A program made the position numbers and the translations under genes. From DAOUJW01 sp034422115 (GTDB taxonomy: Bacteria > Chloroflexota > Dehalococcoidia > Lucifugimonadales > UBA2985), in the NCBI GenBank assembly GCA_034422115.1, contig DAOUJW010000009.1, positions 181,825 to 245,824 on the forward strand: DNA of 64,000 nt, in the 5' to 3' direction. Shown piece after piece: positions 7,098-15,488 of the stretch. Under the pieces are notes generated by a model. It saw only the letters and a list, made by a program, of their open reading frames with translations, was not told where the DNA came from and did not search any database. Position 1 is the first letter of the stretch, and each line of letters opens with the position of its first letter.

Positions 7098-7119
7098 CCT
7101 CCTGAAATATTTGTGGTGG

Positions 7120-7145
7120 AAAGTGGGTCAGCGGCCCACTTTTTT
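7120..7145 (+). terminator. Terminator-like hairpin in the nusA leader (possible attenuator)
   Basis: An 8-bp perfect stem AAAGTGGG/CCCACTTT with a 7-base loop, ending in six Ts. It lies between the predicted promoter and the nusA start, 57 bases before the ATG. It has the form of an intrinsic terminator, so it could attenuate the operon. No gene upstream on this strand needs it. Confidence 0.55.
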
Positions 7146-7201
7146 GCTAGATATAGATCCCTGCCTCGGCTTGGGACCGGAGAGTAAGGGGAGTAGAGAA
7201 G

Positions 7202-8755
7202 ATGAAGAGCGATTTTCTTATAGCCGTAACCCAGCTGGCCGCGGAGCGACGCCTCCCGCGGGAAGCGGTAATCTCCGCCATTGAGGCTGCCCTGGCCTCC
7301 GCCTACAAGAAGGACAGCGTCATGGCAGGCCAGGAAATCTCCGTCTCCCTCAACCCGGCCAACGGCGAGGTGCGACTCACCACCCACAAGACCGTTGTGC
7401 AGAAGGTGGAGGACCCCCTTAAGGAGATCAGCCTGGCGGAAGCGAAGAAGCAGAAGAAGGACGCCGCCCTGGAAGACCTTATGGAGGTGGAGTTCGAGAT
7501 CCAGAGCACGGGGCGAATAGCCGCTCAAACTGCCAAGCAGGTTGTCCTCCAGCGACTGCGGGAGGCCGAGCGCGAGCTGGTCTACGAAGAGTACGCTGAA
7601 AAAGAGGGCGACATTGTCACCGCCACCGTCCAGCGCGCCGACTCCCGGCAGGTCACCCTGGACCTGGGCCGCACCGAGGCCGTGCTCCCGGCGTCGGAGC
7701 AGGTGATGACGGAGAGGTACAGGCCGGGCCAGAAGCTCAAGGTGCACGTGGCGGAGGTTCGCCGGAGCGCCCGCGGGCCGGAGATAGTGGTCTCACGCGC
7801 CCACAAGGACCTCCTGCGCCGCCTCTTTGAGATGGAGGTGCCGGAGATATTCAACGGCGTCGTGGAGATAAAGGCCGTGGCCCGTGAGCCCGGCTCCCGC
7901 AGCAAGGTGGCCGTCCACTCCCGGCAGGACGGCGTCGACCCCGTCGGCTCCTGCGTGGGACTGCGCGGCATAAGGATACAGAACATAGTCAACGAGCTCC
8001 AGGGGGAGAAGATAGACGTGGTCCAGTGGCACGCCGACCCTTCCGTCTTCCTGGCCAACGCCCTCAGCCCGTGTCCCGTCACCCGCGTGGACATGGACCT
8101 GGAGGACAACTCGGCGCTGGTGGTGGTGCCGGACCGGCAACTATCCCTGGCCATAGGCAAGGACGGCCAGAACGCCAGGCTGTGCGCAAAGCTGTCCGGG
8201 CTCAGGGTGAGCATCAAGAGCGTCACAGAGGCTGAGGAGGAGCGGGTGCAGAAGGCCGCGGACCTGAGCCAGAGCCTGAAGGAGACGGTTGAGGAAGAGG
8301 CGGAGGCAGTGGCAGTGGTCGCGGAGGCGGTTGTGGCGGAAGCGGAAGCAGTAATAGAGGAAGCCATCGAGACGGCCACGCCGGAGCCGGAGCCCGTCCT
8401 GGAGGCTGTGGCAGAGGAGGAGCTTGCGCCGGTGGCGGAGGTTGAGGCGGGCAGAGAGATATCCATTGAGGAGCAGCTGGCGGAGGCCACACTGGAGATC
8501 GAGACGGCCCAAGAGGAGCCCGCGGCGGCTGAGCAGGAAGCGGCCCAGGCGCCGGACATAGTCTGGACCGTCCCTCAGGCTCCCCAGGAGACCCAGAGGA
8601 TTCGCTTCGCAGAGGAGATTATGGGCCCCAGAGGGGGCGGCGGCAGGGGCCGTGGGAGACAGGGCCGCGACGACGACGCCAGGTCTTCTCCCAGGCGCTC
8701 CCGCCGCAACCAACAGCCCAGGTCGCAAGACGAAGACCTGGACGACCTGGCCTAA
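7202..8755 (+). CDS. nusA: Transcription termination/antitermination protein NusA
   Basis: A 517-residue protein. The N-terminal domain that binds RNA polymerase spans ~1-125 (MKSDFLIAVTQLAAER...). It is followed by an S1 domain (~130-200), KH1 (VGSCVGLRGIRIQNIV...) and KH2 (LAIGKDGQNARLCAKLSG), ending near residue 345. A long acidic Glu/Ala-rich tail then runs to about residue 470, closing with an Arg/Gly-rich patch (RGGGGRGRGRQGRDDDARSS). Tails of this kind occur in other Chloroflexota and actinobacterial NusA but vary freely. NusA controls pausing, termination and rRNA antitermination. It heads nusA-ylxR-infB-rbfA-truB; rimP, which often precedes nusA, is absent here. Start ATG at 7202. 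Confidence 0.97.
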   Translation: MKSDFLIAVTQLAAERRLPREAVISAIEAALASAYKKDSVMAGQEISVSLNPANGEVRLTTHKTVVQKVEDPLKEISLAEAKKQKKDAALEDLMEVEFEIQSTGRIAAQTAKQVVLQRLREAERELVYEEYAEKEGDIVTATVQRADSRQVTLDLGRTEAVLPASEQVMTERYRPGQKLKVHVAEVRRSARGPEIVVSRAHKDLLRRLFEMEVPEIFNGVVEIKAVAREPGSRSKVAVHSRQDGVDPVGSCVGLRGIRIQNIVNELQGEKIDVVQWHADPSVFLANALSPCPVTRVDMDLEDNSALVVVPDRQLSLAIGKDGQNARLCAKLSGLRVSIKSVTEAEEERVQKAADLSQSLKETVEEEAEAVAVVAEAVVAEAEAVIEEAIETATPEPEPVLEAVAEEELAPVAEVEAGREISIEEQLAEATLEIETAQEEPAAAEQEAAQAPDIVWTVPQAPQETQRIRFAEEIMGPRGGGGRGRGRQGRDDDARSSPRRSRRNQQPRSQDEDLDDLA

Positions 8756-8765
8756 GGAGGACTTC

Positions 8766-9053
8766 TTGAGACGTGGGCACATCGCGCTGAGGACCTGTGT
8801 TGTGTGCGGCGCCAAGACCGATAAGAGGGAGCTTGTGCGCGTGGTGCGGAACCAGGCCGGCAGCGTTCAGGTGGACGCTACCGGGAAGCAGCCCGGGCGG
8901 GGGGCTTACCTGTGCCACGACCAGACTTGCTGGGACAGGGCCCTGAAGAAGAGCAGGCTGGACCACACCCTCAGAGGCCCAATATCCTCCGAGGACAGGC
9001 TGACGTTGCAGCAGTACGCTCAGCAGGTGGCCGAGGCAGCGTCCTCGTCATAG
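8766..9053 (+). CDS. ylxR: YlxR (DUF448) family RNA-binding protein
   Basis: A 95-residue protein with a TTG start at 8766, chosen because AAGGAGG ends 5 bases before it and it begins 11 bases after the nusA stop. An earlier in-frame ATG at 8652 would overlap nusA deeply. It carries the YlxR signature RTCVVCGAKTDKRELVRVV, then GRGAYLCHDQTCWDRALKKSRL. YlxR binds RNA (in Bacillus subtilis it is linked to RNase P) and is classically encoded between nusA and infB, as here. Confidence 0.93.
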   Translation: MRRGHIALRTCVVCGAKTDKRELVRVVRNQAGSVQVDATGKQPGRGAYLCHDQTCWDRALKKSRLDHTLRGPISSEDRLTLQQYAQQVAEAASSS

Positions 9054-9083
9054 CGTCCTTTTTATAAGGAGGGGATGACCAAT

Positions 9084-10922
9084 ATGCAGCAGAGGAATCG
9101 CGGCAGGAGAAGGGGCAGGCGGACTTCACAGGACTACGCCGCCAGAGAGGGCGTGTCCGTTGCCCAGGACCCGAATGCCGCTCCCATAGACCTGGAACTG
9201 CCAAAGACTCTCACGGTAAAACAGCTCGCTGACCAGATAAGGGCCGACCCCGTCGACGTCATCAAGGAGTTGATACGCAACGGGGTGATGGCCAACATAA
9301 ACCAGACCATAGAGTTCGACATGGCCGCGGTGGTTGCCGGCGAGTTCGGCTACCAGGCAACTCCCCAGACGGAAGCGGACGACGACTTCGCTATCTACTC
9401 CCAGCTGACCAGGGAGGAAGACCCGGCCAACCAGGTCATACGGCCGCCTGTGGTCACCATACTGGGCCACGTGGACCACGGCAAGACAACCCTCCTGGAC
9501 GCCATAAGGGAGAGCAACCTGACCGAGGGCGAGGTTGGCGGCATTACGCAGCACATTGGGGCGTACCAGGTGGAGTACAACGGCGAGAAGATAACCTTCC
9601 TGGACACCCCGGGCCACGAGGCGTTCACGGCCATGAGGGCCAGGGGCGCCAAGGCGACGGACATCGCCGTGCTGGTGGTGGCAGCCGACGACGGCGTTAT
9701 GCCCCAGACCGTGGAAGCCATCGACCACGCCAAGGCCGCGGCCGTCCCGATAGTGGTCGCCATCAACAAGATCGATATGGAAGCAGCCGACGAGGAGAGG
9801 GTCAAGAGGCAGCTGGTGGAGAGGGGCCTGGTGATTGAGGAGTGGGGAGGAGACGTGGTGGCAGTCGCCATATCCGCCAGGGATAGAGTGGGCATAGATG
9901 ACCTCCTGGAGAACATCCTGGTGGTAGCGGAGGTTTCTGAGCTGAAGGCGGACCCGGAGCGCCCGGCTGTGGGCGTAATAGTGGAGGCAGAAGTGGACAA
10001 GAGCAAGGGGCCGGTCGCTACCGTCCTGGTGCAGACGGGCACCCTCAGAGTGGGCGAGACCGTGGTCGTTGGCGACTCCTGGGGAAGGGTGAAGGCGATG
10101 ATCAGCGAGTCCGGTCGGAGGACCAGGACTGCCGACCCGTCGACCCCCGTCGAGATTCTTGGCCTGGGACAGTTGCCCCTGGCGGGCGACACGCTGTGGG
10201 TCGTCCCGGACGAGAAGACGGCCAAGGAGCTGATACAGGAGCGACGCCAGAGGTTGGAGGCCGAGCGCACGACCATGGCCAGCCCAACCCTGGAGAGCGC
10301 CTCCAGTAGAATTGGCGCCGGGGAGATCTCGGACCTTAACCTGATAATCAAGACGGACGTACAGGGCACCGTGGACGCGGTGCGTGGATCCCTGGACAAG
10401 CTGTCCACCGAAAAGGGCAGGGTGAACATTATCCACACCGCCGCCGGAACTATCAACGAGGGGGACGTGCTTCTTGCGGCTGCGTCCAAGGCCATCATCA
10501 TTGGGTTCAGCACCAGGGTGGAGCCGGGCGCAAGGCACCTGGCGGACTCGGAGAAGGTGGACATACGCCTTTATGACATCATCTATCGCCTTTCGGAGGA
10601 CGTGCAGAGCGCCCTTGAGGGTCTTCTCAGCCCCGTGCGCCAGGAGATTGTGGAGGGCCACGCGGAGGTAAGGGCCGTCTTCTCCGTAGGCCGACGCGCC
10701 AGGATAGCCGGCTCTTACGTGACGAGCGGTCGCATTACCCGCAACGCCGGCGCAAGGATAATCAGAGGCGGACAGCCGGTGTACGAGGGAACCGTCTCCA
10801 GCCTGAGGCACTTCAAGGACGACGTACGGGAGATGGCCGCGGGCTTTGAGTGCGGCATCGGCGTGGACGGCTTCACCGACTTCCAGGAAGGCGACATCGT
10901 AGAGGCATTCCGCCAAGGGTAG
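9084..10922 (+). CDS. infB: Translation initiation factor IF-2
   Basis: A 612-residue protein from the ATG at 9084, which has AAGGAGGGG 9 bases upstream; the in-frame ATG at 9075 abuts that site and is less likely. A short basic N-terminus (MQQRNRGRRRGRR) precedes an IF2_N-like helical domain. The G domain follows: G1 GHVDHGKT at ~128-135, G3 DTPGHEAF, G4 NKID. Domains II, III and the C-terminal fMet-tRNA binding domain end at VEAFRQG. It is much shorter at the N-terminus than E. coli IF2. It brings initiator tRNA to the 30S subunit with GTP. Confidence 0.98.
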   Translation: MQQRNRGRRRGRRTSQDYAAREGVSVAQDPNAAPIDLELPKTLTVKQLADQIRADPVDVIKELIRNGVMANINQTIEFDMAAVVAGEFGYQATPQTEADDDFAIYSQLTREEDPANQVIRPPVVTILGHVDHGKTTLLDAIRESNLTEGEVGGITQHIGAYQVEYNGEKITFLDTPGHEAFTAMRARGAKATDIAVLVVAADDGVMPQTVEAIDHAKAAAVPIVVAINKIDMEAADEERVKRQLVERGLVIEEWGGDVVAVAISARDRVGIDDLLENILVVAEVSELKADPERPAVGVIVEAEVDKSKGPVATVLVQTGTLRVGETVVVGDSWGRVKAMISESGRRTRTADPSTPVEILGLGQLPLAGDTLWVVPDEKTAKELIQERRQRLEAERTTMASPTLESASSRIGAGEISDLNLIIKTDVQGTVDAVRGSLDKLSTEKGRVNIIHTAAGTINEGDVLLAAASKAIIIGFSTRVEPGARHLADSEKVDIRLYDIIYRLSEDVQSALEGLLSPVRQEIVEGHAEVRAVFSVGRRARIAGSYVTSGRITRNAGARIIRGGQPVYEGTVSSLRHFKDDVREMAAGFECGIGVDGFTDFQEGDIVEAFRQG

Positions 10923-10970
10923 CCAAGCCCTGACATCTTTCCGGTATACCTGGACCACTGAGGCTGAGCC

Positions 10971-11339
10971 GTGTCCCGAAGAACCGAACGAGTTAACGTG
11001 CTTTTGCGCCAGAAACTGAGCGAGATAATCACCCTGGAGATGAAAGACCCCAGGTTGACTCCCATGGTGACCATCACTGAGGTGGGGGTATCCAGGGACT
11101 TGAGGCACGCCAAGGTGTTCACCAGCGTGCTTGGGAGCTCCGAGGAGGGAAAGGCCGCGGTGGAAGCGCTGAACGCCGCATCGGGGTTCCTGCGCCGTGA
11201 GCTGCTGGCGCGCCTCTCGCTGAAGAGCGTCCCCTTCCTCAGCTTCGTGTCGGACGACTCCATAGAGAAGGGTTCCTACCTCCTCCAGCGGATCAGTGAA
11301 GTTCGCTCCGATGACCCGCCCGCGGAAGGCGATAGATGA
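10971..11339 (+). CDS. rbfA: 30S ribosome-binding factor RbfA
   Basis: 122 residues with a GTG start at 10971. It contains the RbfA KH-like fold signature: RVNVLLRQKLSEII, DPRL, VTITEVGVSRDLRHAKVFTSV and the ending FVSDDSIEKGSYLLQRI. RbfA helps mature the 3' end of 16S rRNA and is classically between infB and truB. Its stop overlaps the truB start as ATGA, implying translational coupling. Confidence 0.95.
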   Translation: MSRRTERVNVLLRQKLSEIITLEMKDPRLTPMVTITEVGVSRDLRHAKVFTSVLGSSEEGKAAVEALNAASGFLRRELLARLSLKSVPFLSFVSDDSIEKGSYLLQRISEVRSDDPPAEGDR

Positions 11340-12253
11340 GCGAGATTACCGGCATCATCAGCATCTCGAAACCCCTTGAGTGGACCTCTATGGAGGTGGT
11401 GCGGCGCGTCAAGCGCCTCACCCGCCAGAAGCGGGTGGGCCACGCAGGCACCCTGGACCCCCAGGCCACCGGCGTGCTGCCCATCTGCTTCGGGCAGGCC
11501 ACCCGGATAATGGAGTTCCTGGTGGACAGCCCAAAGGTGTACAAGGCCGTCATCCAGTTGGGCGTGTCCACAGACACCTACGACTCCCAGGGCCAGGTCA
11601 CAGAGACAAACGATCCCTCCCACGTCACGCTCCAGGACATAGAGCGGGAGTTGGAGTCATTTCGCGGGGTGTTCCTGCAAGTGCCTCCCATGTACAGCGC
11701 CCTGAAGCGGGACGGCGAGAGGCTGTACAACCTGGCAAGGGCCGGTAAAGAGGTGGAGCGGGAGCCCAGGGAGGTGGAGATATACAGCTCGGAGATCACA
11801 AGCTGGCAGTCGCCGGAGGTGGAGATGGAGGTTGCGTGCGGCCGCGGGATGTACATTCGCTCCCTTGCCCACGACCTTGGCGCGGCGCTGGGCTGCGGCG
11901 CCCATCTGAAGGAACTGGTGCGCCTTCGCACTGGGCCCTTCAATATCGACAACTCAGCCACAATGCCGGAGATGGAGGAGGCTTGCGAGAGTGGCTCATG
12001 GGAGTCCCTGGTGTTCCCGGTGGACTACCCGCTGTCCAACCTGAGGGCCGCCGTGGTGCAGCGTGAGAAGGAGGAGGCGGTAAGGAAGGGACAGGGCGTG
12101 TACCTGGGAATGCCTCTCAGGGGTATATCCCCAACAGACCGGTACCGCCTATACTCCGTTGACGGCGACTTCATAGCCCTTATCCGACCAAGCAGGGTGA
12201 AGGGCCTGTGGAACGCCCAGAAGGTCTTCAACCTTCGAAACTCGTCCCAGTAG
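11336..12253 (+). CDS. truB: tRNA pseudouridine(55) synthase TruB
   Basis: 305 residues. The catalytic motif GHAGTLDPQATGVLP contains the nucleophile Asp41. The usual N-terminal GIISISKPLEWTS and the VPPMYSALKRDGERLYNLAR segment are present. A PUA-like C-terminal region follows. It makes pseudouridine 55 in the T-loop of tRNAs. It overlaps rbfA by 4 bases (ATGA) and is last in the operon; a 7-bp hairpin (12258-12276) lies just after the stop. Confidence 0.96.
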   Translation: MSEITGIISISKPLEWTSMEVVRRVKRLTRQKRVGHAGTLDPQATGVLPICFGQATRIMEFLVDSPKVYKAVIQLGVSTDTYDSQGQVTETNDPSHVTLQDIERELESFRGVFLQVPPMYSALKRDGERLYNLARAGKEVEREPREVEIYSSEITSWQSPEVEMEVACGRGMYIRSLAHDLGAALGCGAHLKELVRLRTGPFNIDNSATMPEMEEACESGSWESLVFPVDYPLSNLRAAVVQREKEEAVRKGQGVYLGMPLRGISPTDRYRLYSVDGDFIALIRPSRVKGLWNAQKVFNLRNSSQ

Positions 12254-12257
12254 CGCT

Positions 12258-12276
12258 GGGCCGGGCCTGCCGGCCC
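12258..12276 (+). terminator. GC hairpin after truB
   Basis: GGGCCGG-loop-CCGGCCC immediately downstream of the truB stop. There is no T-run, so it may be an mRNA 3' stabiliser or a weak/Rho-assisted terminator. Confidence 0.4.
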
Positions 12277-12364
12277 CTGCGATATGCCGAGCATAGGAAA
12301 AGCCTGAGCAGCGCGTCGACCCTTGTGTCTCGGTGTATCCCCTCCCCATTCGGGCATTTCAGGG

Positions 12365-12393
12365 TTGACAACCCTTTTGTGAGCATATATCGT
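12365..12393 (+). promoter_or_regulatory. Candidate promoter of the DUF5679 gene
   Basis: TTGACA (12365-12370), 17-base spacer, TATCGT (12388-12393). Perfect -35, 4 of 6 -10; the initiation point would be ~30 bases before the ATG. Confidence 0.5.
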
Positions 12394-12428
12394 CTCCCCT
12401 AGCTACTTGGAACCCAGGGAGGTGTGCT

Positions 12429-12569
12429 ATGGAGGCCTACTGCTTCAAGTGCCGCGCCAAGAGGGAGATCAGCTCTCCGCAACAGGTCACTCTCAAGAAT
12501 GGTCGTCCTGCCACCCAGGGCACGTGCCCAGTGTGCAGCACCAAGGTGTTCCGCATCGGGAAGGGATAA
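12429..12569 (+). CDS. DUF5679 small zinc-ribbon protein
   Basis: A 46-residue protein with an ATG 6 bases after GGGAGGTG. Sequence features: MEAYCFKCRAKREI, then VTLKNGRPATQGTCPVC, then STKVFRIGKG. Two CxxC pairs (Cys5/Cys8 and Cys33/Cys36) form a probable zinc ribbon. The motif set matches the DUF5679 family, which is common in Chloroflexota and actinobacteria. Function is not known; the fold and basic surface suggest nucleic-acid or ribosome association, which is inference. It follows the translation operon but has its own promoter. Confidence 0.85.
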   Translation: MEAYCFKCRAKREISSPQQVTLKNGRPATQGTCPVCSTKVFRIGKG

Positions 12570-12618
12570 GGCCCGCCTTTAGGCGAACAGAGAATCGCTT
12601 GAACGCGCCGGCCTGACC

Positions 12619-13293
12619 CTAGCCCGCAGGGGCAGACAGCCCAAAGCGTTCAAGCAGCCGCGGCGGGTTGCCTTGCAGCACGACCGATGCGGCTTCTTCC
12701 GACAGCCCCGCGCCCCTCGCCACCTTCGACGCCAACTCCGCCGTGAGCAGGTCTTCCGGCGCGTGCGCGTCGGAGTCCAGCACGAGCCTGGCGCCGCCGT
12801 GCAACCCGACCCGCGCGACGTGGCCGTTGGTCAGGGAGTGGCCCCTCCGGGAGGATATCTCCAGAAACACCCCGTTTTCGGCGGCAATGGCGGCCTCCTC
12901 CTCAGTGATAATGCCCGGGTGGGCCAGTACGTCCACGCAGGGAGACTTGATCGCTGCCAGGTTGCTGCCGGGTTCCACCGGCTCCACGATGGTCTCGCCG
13001 TGCACCACCACTATTTGCGCTCCCAGGTCCTTGGCGCGCTCAGCGGCCTCGGCGATGAGGTTCTTGGGGACGTGGGTTATCTCAACGCCCGGTATTGCCA
13101 GAATGTCCCACTCCTCCGACGCCCTGCGGCACTCCCCCACCAGCGTCTTGATGACCATCTCCTGCCCCTCAATCCCCACGTGGTCCGTGACGGCTATGAC
13201 GCCGTATCCCCGGGCGTACGCCCTGCGGATAAGCTCAATGGGGGAAAGCACACCGTCGCTGAGAAAGGTGTGGGTGTGGAAATCGTATATCAA
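12619..13293 (-). CDS. PHP-domain metal-dependent phosphoesterase
   Basis: 224 residues of a single PHP domain. Metal-binding motifs in order: HTH near the start (DFHTHTFLSDG), TDHVG, VVVHGE, DVLAHPG and the C-terminal DSDAH. The layout resembles histidinol-phosphatase-like PHP proteins (HIS2/YcdX type) of TIM-like barrel fold with a trinuclear metal site. It lies alone on the minus strand, converging with the DUF5679 gene. Substrate unknown; the nearest hisF is 12 kb away, so a histidine role is only a guess. Confidence 0.8.
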   Translation of the reverse strand: MIYDFHTHTFLSDGVLSPIELIRRAYARGYGVIAVTDHVGIEGQEMVIKTLVGECRRASEEWDILAIPGVEITHVPKNLIAEAAERAKDLGAQIVVVHGETIVEPVEPGSNLAAIKSPCVDVLAHPGIITEEEAAIAAENGVFLEISSRRGHSLTNGHVARVGLHGGARLVLDSDAHAPEDLLTAELASKVARGAGLSEEAASVVLQGNPPRLLERFGLSAPAG

Positions 13294-13360
13294 CTGCTAC
13301 TCACCAACTATGCTCGAAGGTTGCGATGTCCTGAATGAAACTCCTGGATTCCTGCTTCTG

Positions 13361-13578
13361 GAGACCGTTGCATAACTTGCGACAAAGCCCCGTACCAATG
13401 TCATTCTGAGCGCAGCGAAGAATCCAAGGTCTTTGCCTACGGACATCATGGCTTTGCGGGCAGAGGCTTTGGATTCTTCACTACGCGTAGTTTACCCTGA
13501 GCTTAGCCGAAGGGCTCCGTTCAGAATGACAGAGGCGCGCTTCCAGTGAGGATGACGCCAAGCTATGCAATCTGTCTC
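13361..13578. repeat. MITE-like element, family B copy 1
   Basis: Starts GAGACCGTTGCATAACTT and ends with the inverted complement AAGCTATGCAATCTGTCTC, ~218 bases apart. Inside are the arms CATTCTGAGCGCAGCGAAGA and GGATTCTTCAC...TTCAGAATGAC. Three more copies lie at 35577, 40713 and 45056. It has no coding capacity and reaches close to the 3' end of the methyltransferase gene. Confidence 0.8.
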
Positions 13579-13596
13579 CGGCCACTGGGACAAGCG

Positions 13597-14445
13597 CTAC
13601 GGCCTGGAGGCGACTATCTCCAGCCAGTTGCGAGGTATATGGGTCACCTTCATGTCCTCAAAGACCTCACGGGCGCCCTGCTTCAGGGCCTCGCTGGCCT
13701 CTCTCAGAGGCACGCCGGGCATGACGCCCCTGATCCAGTCCTCAAACTCGCTGATGTTGATCCAGCCCTCCAGGGGGACCTGCACTGTGTTGATGCGCTG
13801 CTCTTTCACCTGAAAGCCCACGGACTCCAGAAGCTGGGTGTACTGCTCCGGCGACAGGTGGCGCCTGGCCTCTACCTTCTCTGCCTTGTTCGGACTCAGG
13901 CCGTACTCCGAGCGGAGGATGCGAAGCGACTTCATCATCCACCGGCGATAGAACTGCTCCGACTCCGGCGGATGGCCCCCCTCGAAGAAGGAGGTGTTGA
14001 AGGCGAATACTCCGCCGCTGCCCAGTGTATGGAACACCTCGCCGGCGAGCCTGGCCTTGTCCGTCACCATGTGAATGGCGTTGCAGAAGACCACGGCGTC
14101 CACGGAGTCCCGGACAAGCTGGGACAGCTGCTCGGCCTGGCCGTGGATGAACTCCACCATCGAGGCCTTGGCGTTCTCAAAGTCCTCCCTGGCCTGCTTC
14201 AGGGCTGCGGAGGAAAAGTCCACACCAATGACCAGGCTGTCCTTCGCCCCGCGAATCCTTTCAAGGATTATCTTCGTCACTCCCCCCGTGCCGCACGCCA
14301 GGTCAACTACCCGCTGGCCCGGCCCTACTTGGGAGAGGTCCACAAGATTGGCGTTGACGGCCTGATAGAAAGGAGTGCTTGCGAAGGTTGCGAAGGAGAA
14401 CTCCTCATCCTCATTTCCCAACGTCGTCTTGTTCTCGTCATTCAT
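13597..14445 (-). CDS. Class I SAM-dependent methyltransferase
   Basis: 282 residues. SAM-binding motif I is VVDLACGTGGVTKIIL (~50-65), with an acidic loop (VIGVDFSSAALKQAR) and motif IV region (DAVVFCNAIHMV). The core resembles UbiE/Methyltransf_25-type small-molecule methyltransferases. The C-terminal ~100 residues (EQFYRRWMMKSLRILRSEYG... LSPEQYTQLLESVGF) form a substrate cap. No partner genes indicate the substrate. A TTGACT-N17-TATCAT promoter lies ~100 bases upstream. Confidence 0.8.
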   Translation of the reverse strand: MNDENKTTLGNEDEEFSFATFASTPFYQAVNANLVDLSQVGPGQRVVDLACGTGGVTKIILERIRGAKDSLVIGVDFSSAALKQAREDFENAKASMVEFIHGQAEQLSQLVRDSVDAVVFCNAIHMVTDKARLAGEVFHTLGSGGVFAFNTSFFEGGHPPESEQFYRRWMMKSLRILRSEYGLSPNKAEKVEARRHLSPEQYTQLLESVGFQVKEQRINTVQVPLEGWINISEFEDWIRGVMPGVPLREASEALKQGAREVFEDMKVTHIPRNWLEIVASRP

Positions 14446-14540
14446 TTACCTATTCCCCCGGTGGAGTTATTCAGGCCGCGTTGTTGGATGTCTATCCTGC
14501 CTTGCAGGATACCAACGAGGCCGCTTTATGATTTCAGTGG

Positions 14541-14569
14541 ATGATAGCCTAACGCAAACCCTCAGTCAA
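14541..14569 (-). promoter_or_regulatory. Promoter of the methyltransferase gene
   Basis: On the minus strand: TTGACT (14569-14564), 17-base spacer, TATCAT (14546-14541). 5 of 6 at both boxes. Confidence 0.6.
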
Positions 14570-14636
14570 TCCGCCTAGCAAGCCGAGGGTATTAAGGTCT
14601 TGTTAACGTCTCTTTATCGGCAAGAGAGTGATTATA

Positions 14637-15488
14637 TCACATCATCACGACGCGAAGGGCCCGCTCCCTCCCGGCAAGGTCTCTGTGTACGGAGCATTCA
14701 GCCTGCGGGAATACGGACCGGGCAAGCTCAAGGACTTCACCCGCTTGTGCTGGACTGATCTCCACGATCAGCGCCCCCGGCCTGGAGAGCTTCGCCAGAG
14801 CCTGGGGCATCAGCAGGCGCACCACGCCCAGACCGTCTGCGCCGCCGTCCAGGGCCTCAGGCGGCTCAGCCAGAACCTCTTTCGCGAGGTGGGGGATGTC
14901 CGCAGTTGGTACGTAGGGCGGGTTGCTCACCACTATGTCCACAGGCCTCGATACAGGCTCCAGAAGACTGCCCGTGCCAAAGATGACCCTGTCCCGCAGC
15001 CCGTAGCGCTCGCAGTTGAGGCGCGCCGTCTCCAAGGCGCGCAATGATATGTCCGTGGCGTAGACGGTCGCCTGTGGCAGATGCGCAGCCAGAGCGACCG
15101 CTATGGCCCCGCTCCCTGTGCAGACATCCGCAATACGCAAAGGGCGGTCCGCAGGAAACGCGCCGGCAATCTCAAGGGCCAGGTCTACCAGCAGCTCCGT
15201 CTCAGGTCTAGGGATGAATACGCCAGGGCCAACCGCTATCTCCATCCCGTAGAACTCCCGACGCCCGCTTATGTAGGGCCAGGGCTCTCCGGCCACACGC
15301 CGGGCCACGTCCCGCGATACGGCCTGTCTCTCCCCGGACGTAGTTGCCCTCTCGGGGGATGCGTAGAGGCGCGGCCTGTCCATGTCCAGGGCCTTCATGA
15401 GCATAAGGTCGGCCTCAAGGGCCGCCTCTTCCACTCCGTGACTCGCCAGAGAGGAGCGAGTGTCCTCCAGGAGCTGTCGCAGGGTCAA
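14637..15488 (-). CDS. prmC: Peptide chain release factor N5-glutamine methyltransferase PrmC
   Basis: 283 residues. N-terminal helical domain TLRQLLEDTRSSLASHGVEEA and the EFYGMEIAVGPGVFIPRPETELLV segment typical of PrmC/HemK, then motif I VCTGSGAIAVALA and the catalytic NPPYVPTADI. It methylates the Gln of the GGQ motif in release factors. It begins with TTG at 15488, overlapping the prfA stop (TTGA), with AGAGGA 5 bases upstream, so it is coupled to its substrate gene prfA. Confidence 0.96.
   Translation of the reverse strand: MTLRQLLEDTRSSLASHGVEEAALEADLMLMKALDMDRPRLYASPERATTSGERQAVSRDVARRVAGEPWPYISGRREFYGMEIAVGPGVFIPRPETELLVDLALEIAGAFPADRPLRIADVCTGSGAIAVALAAHLPQATVYATDISLRALETARLNCERYGLRDRVIFGTGSLLEPVSRPVDIVVSNPPYVPTADIPHLAKEVLAEPPEALDGGADGLGVVRLLMPQALAKLSRPGALIVEISPAQAGEVLELARSVFPQAECSVHRDLAGRERALRVVMM

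Noticed and set aside
9075..9083. ATG at 9075 as the infB start
   Set aside because: It directly follows AAGGAGGGG, leaving no spacing, whereas the ATG at 9084 has a normal 9-base spacing.
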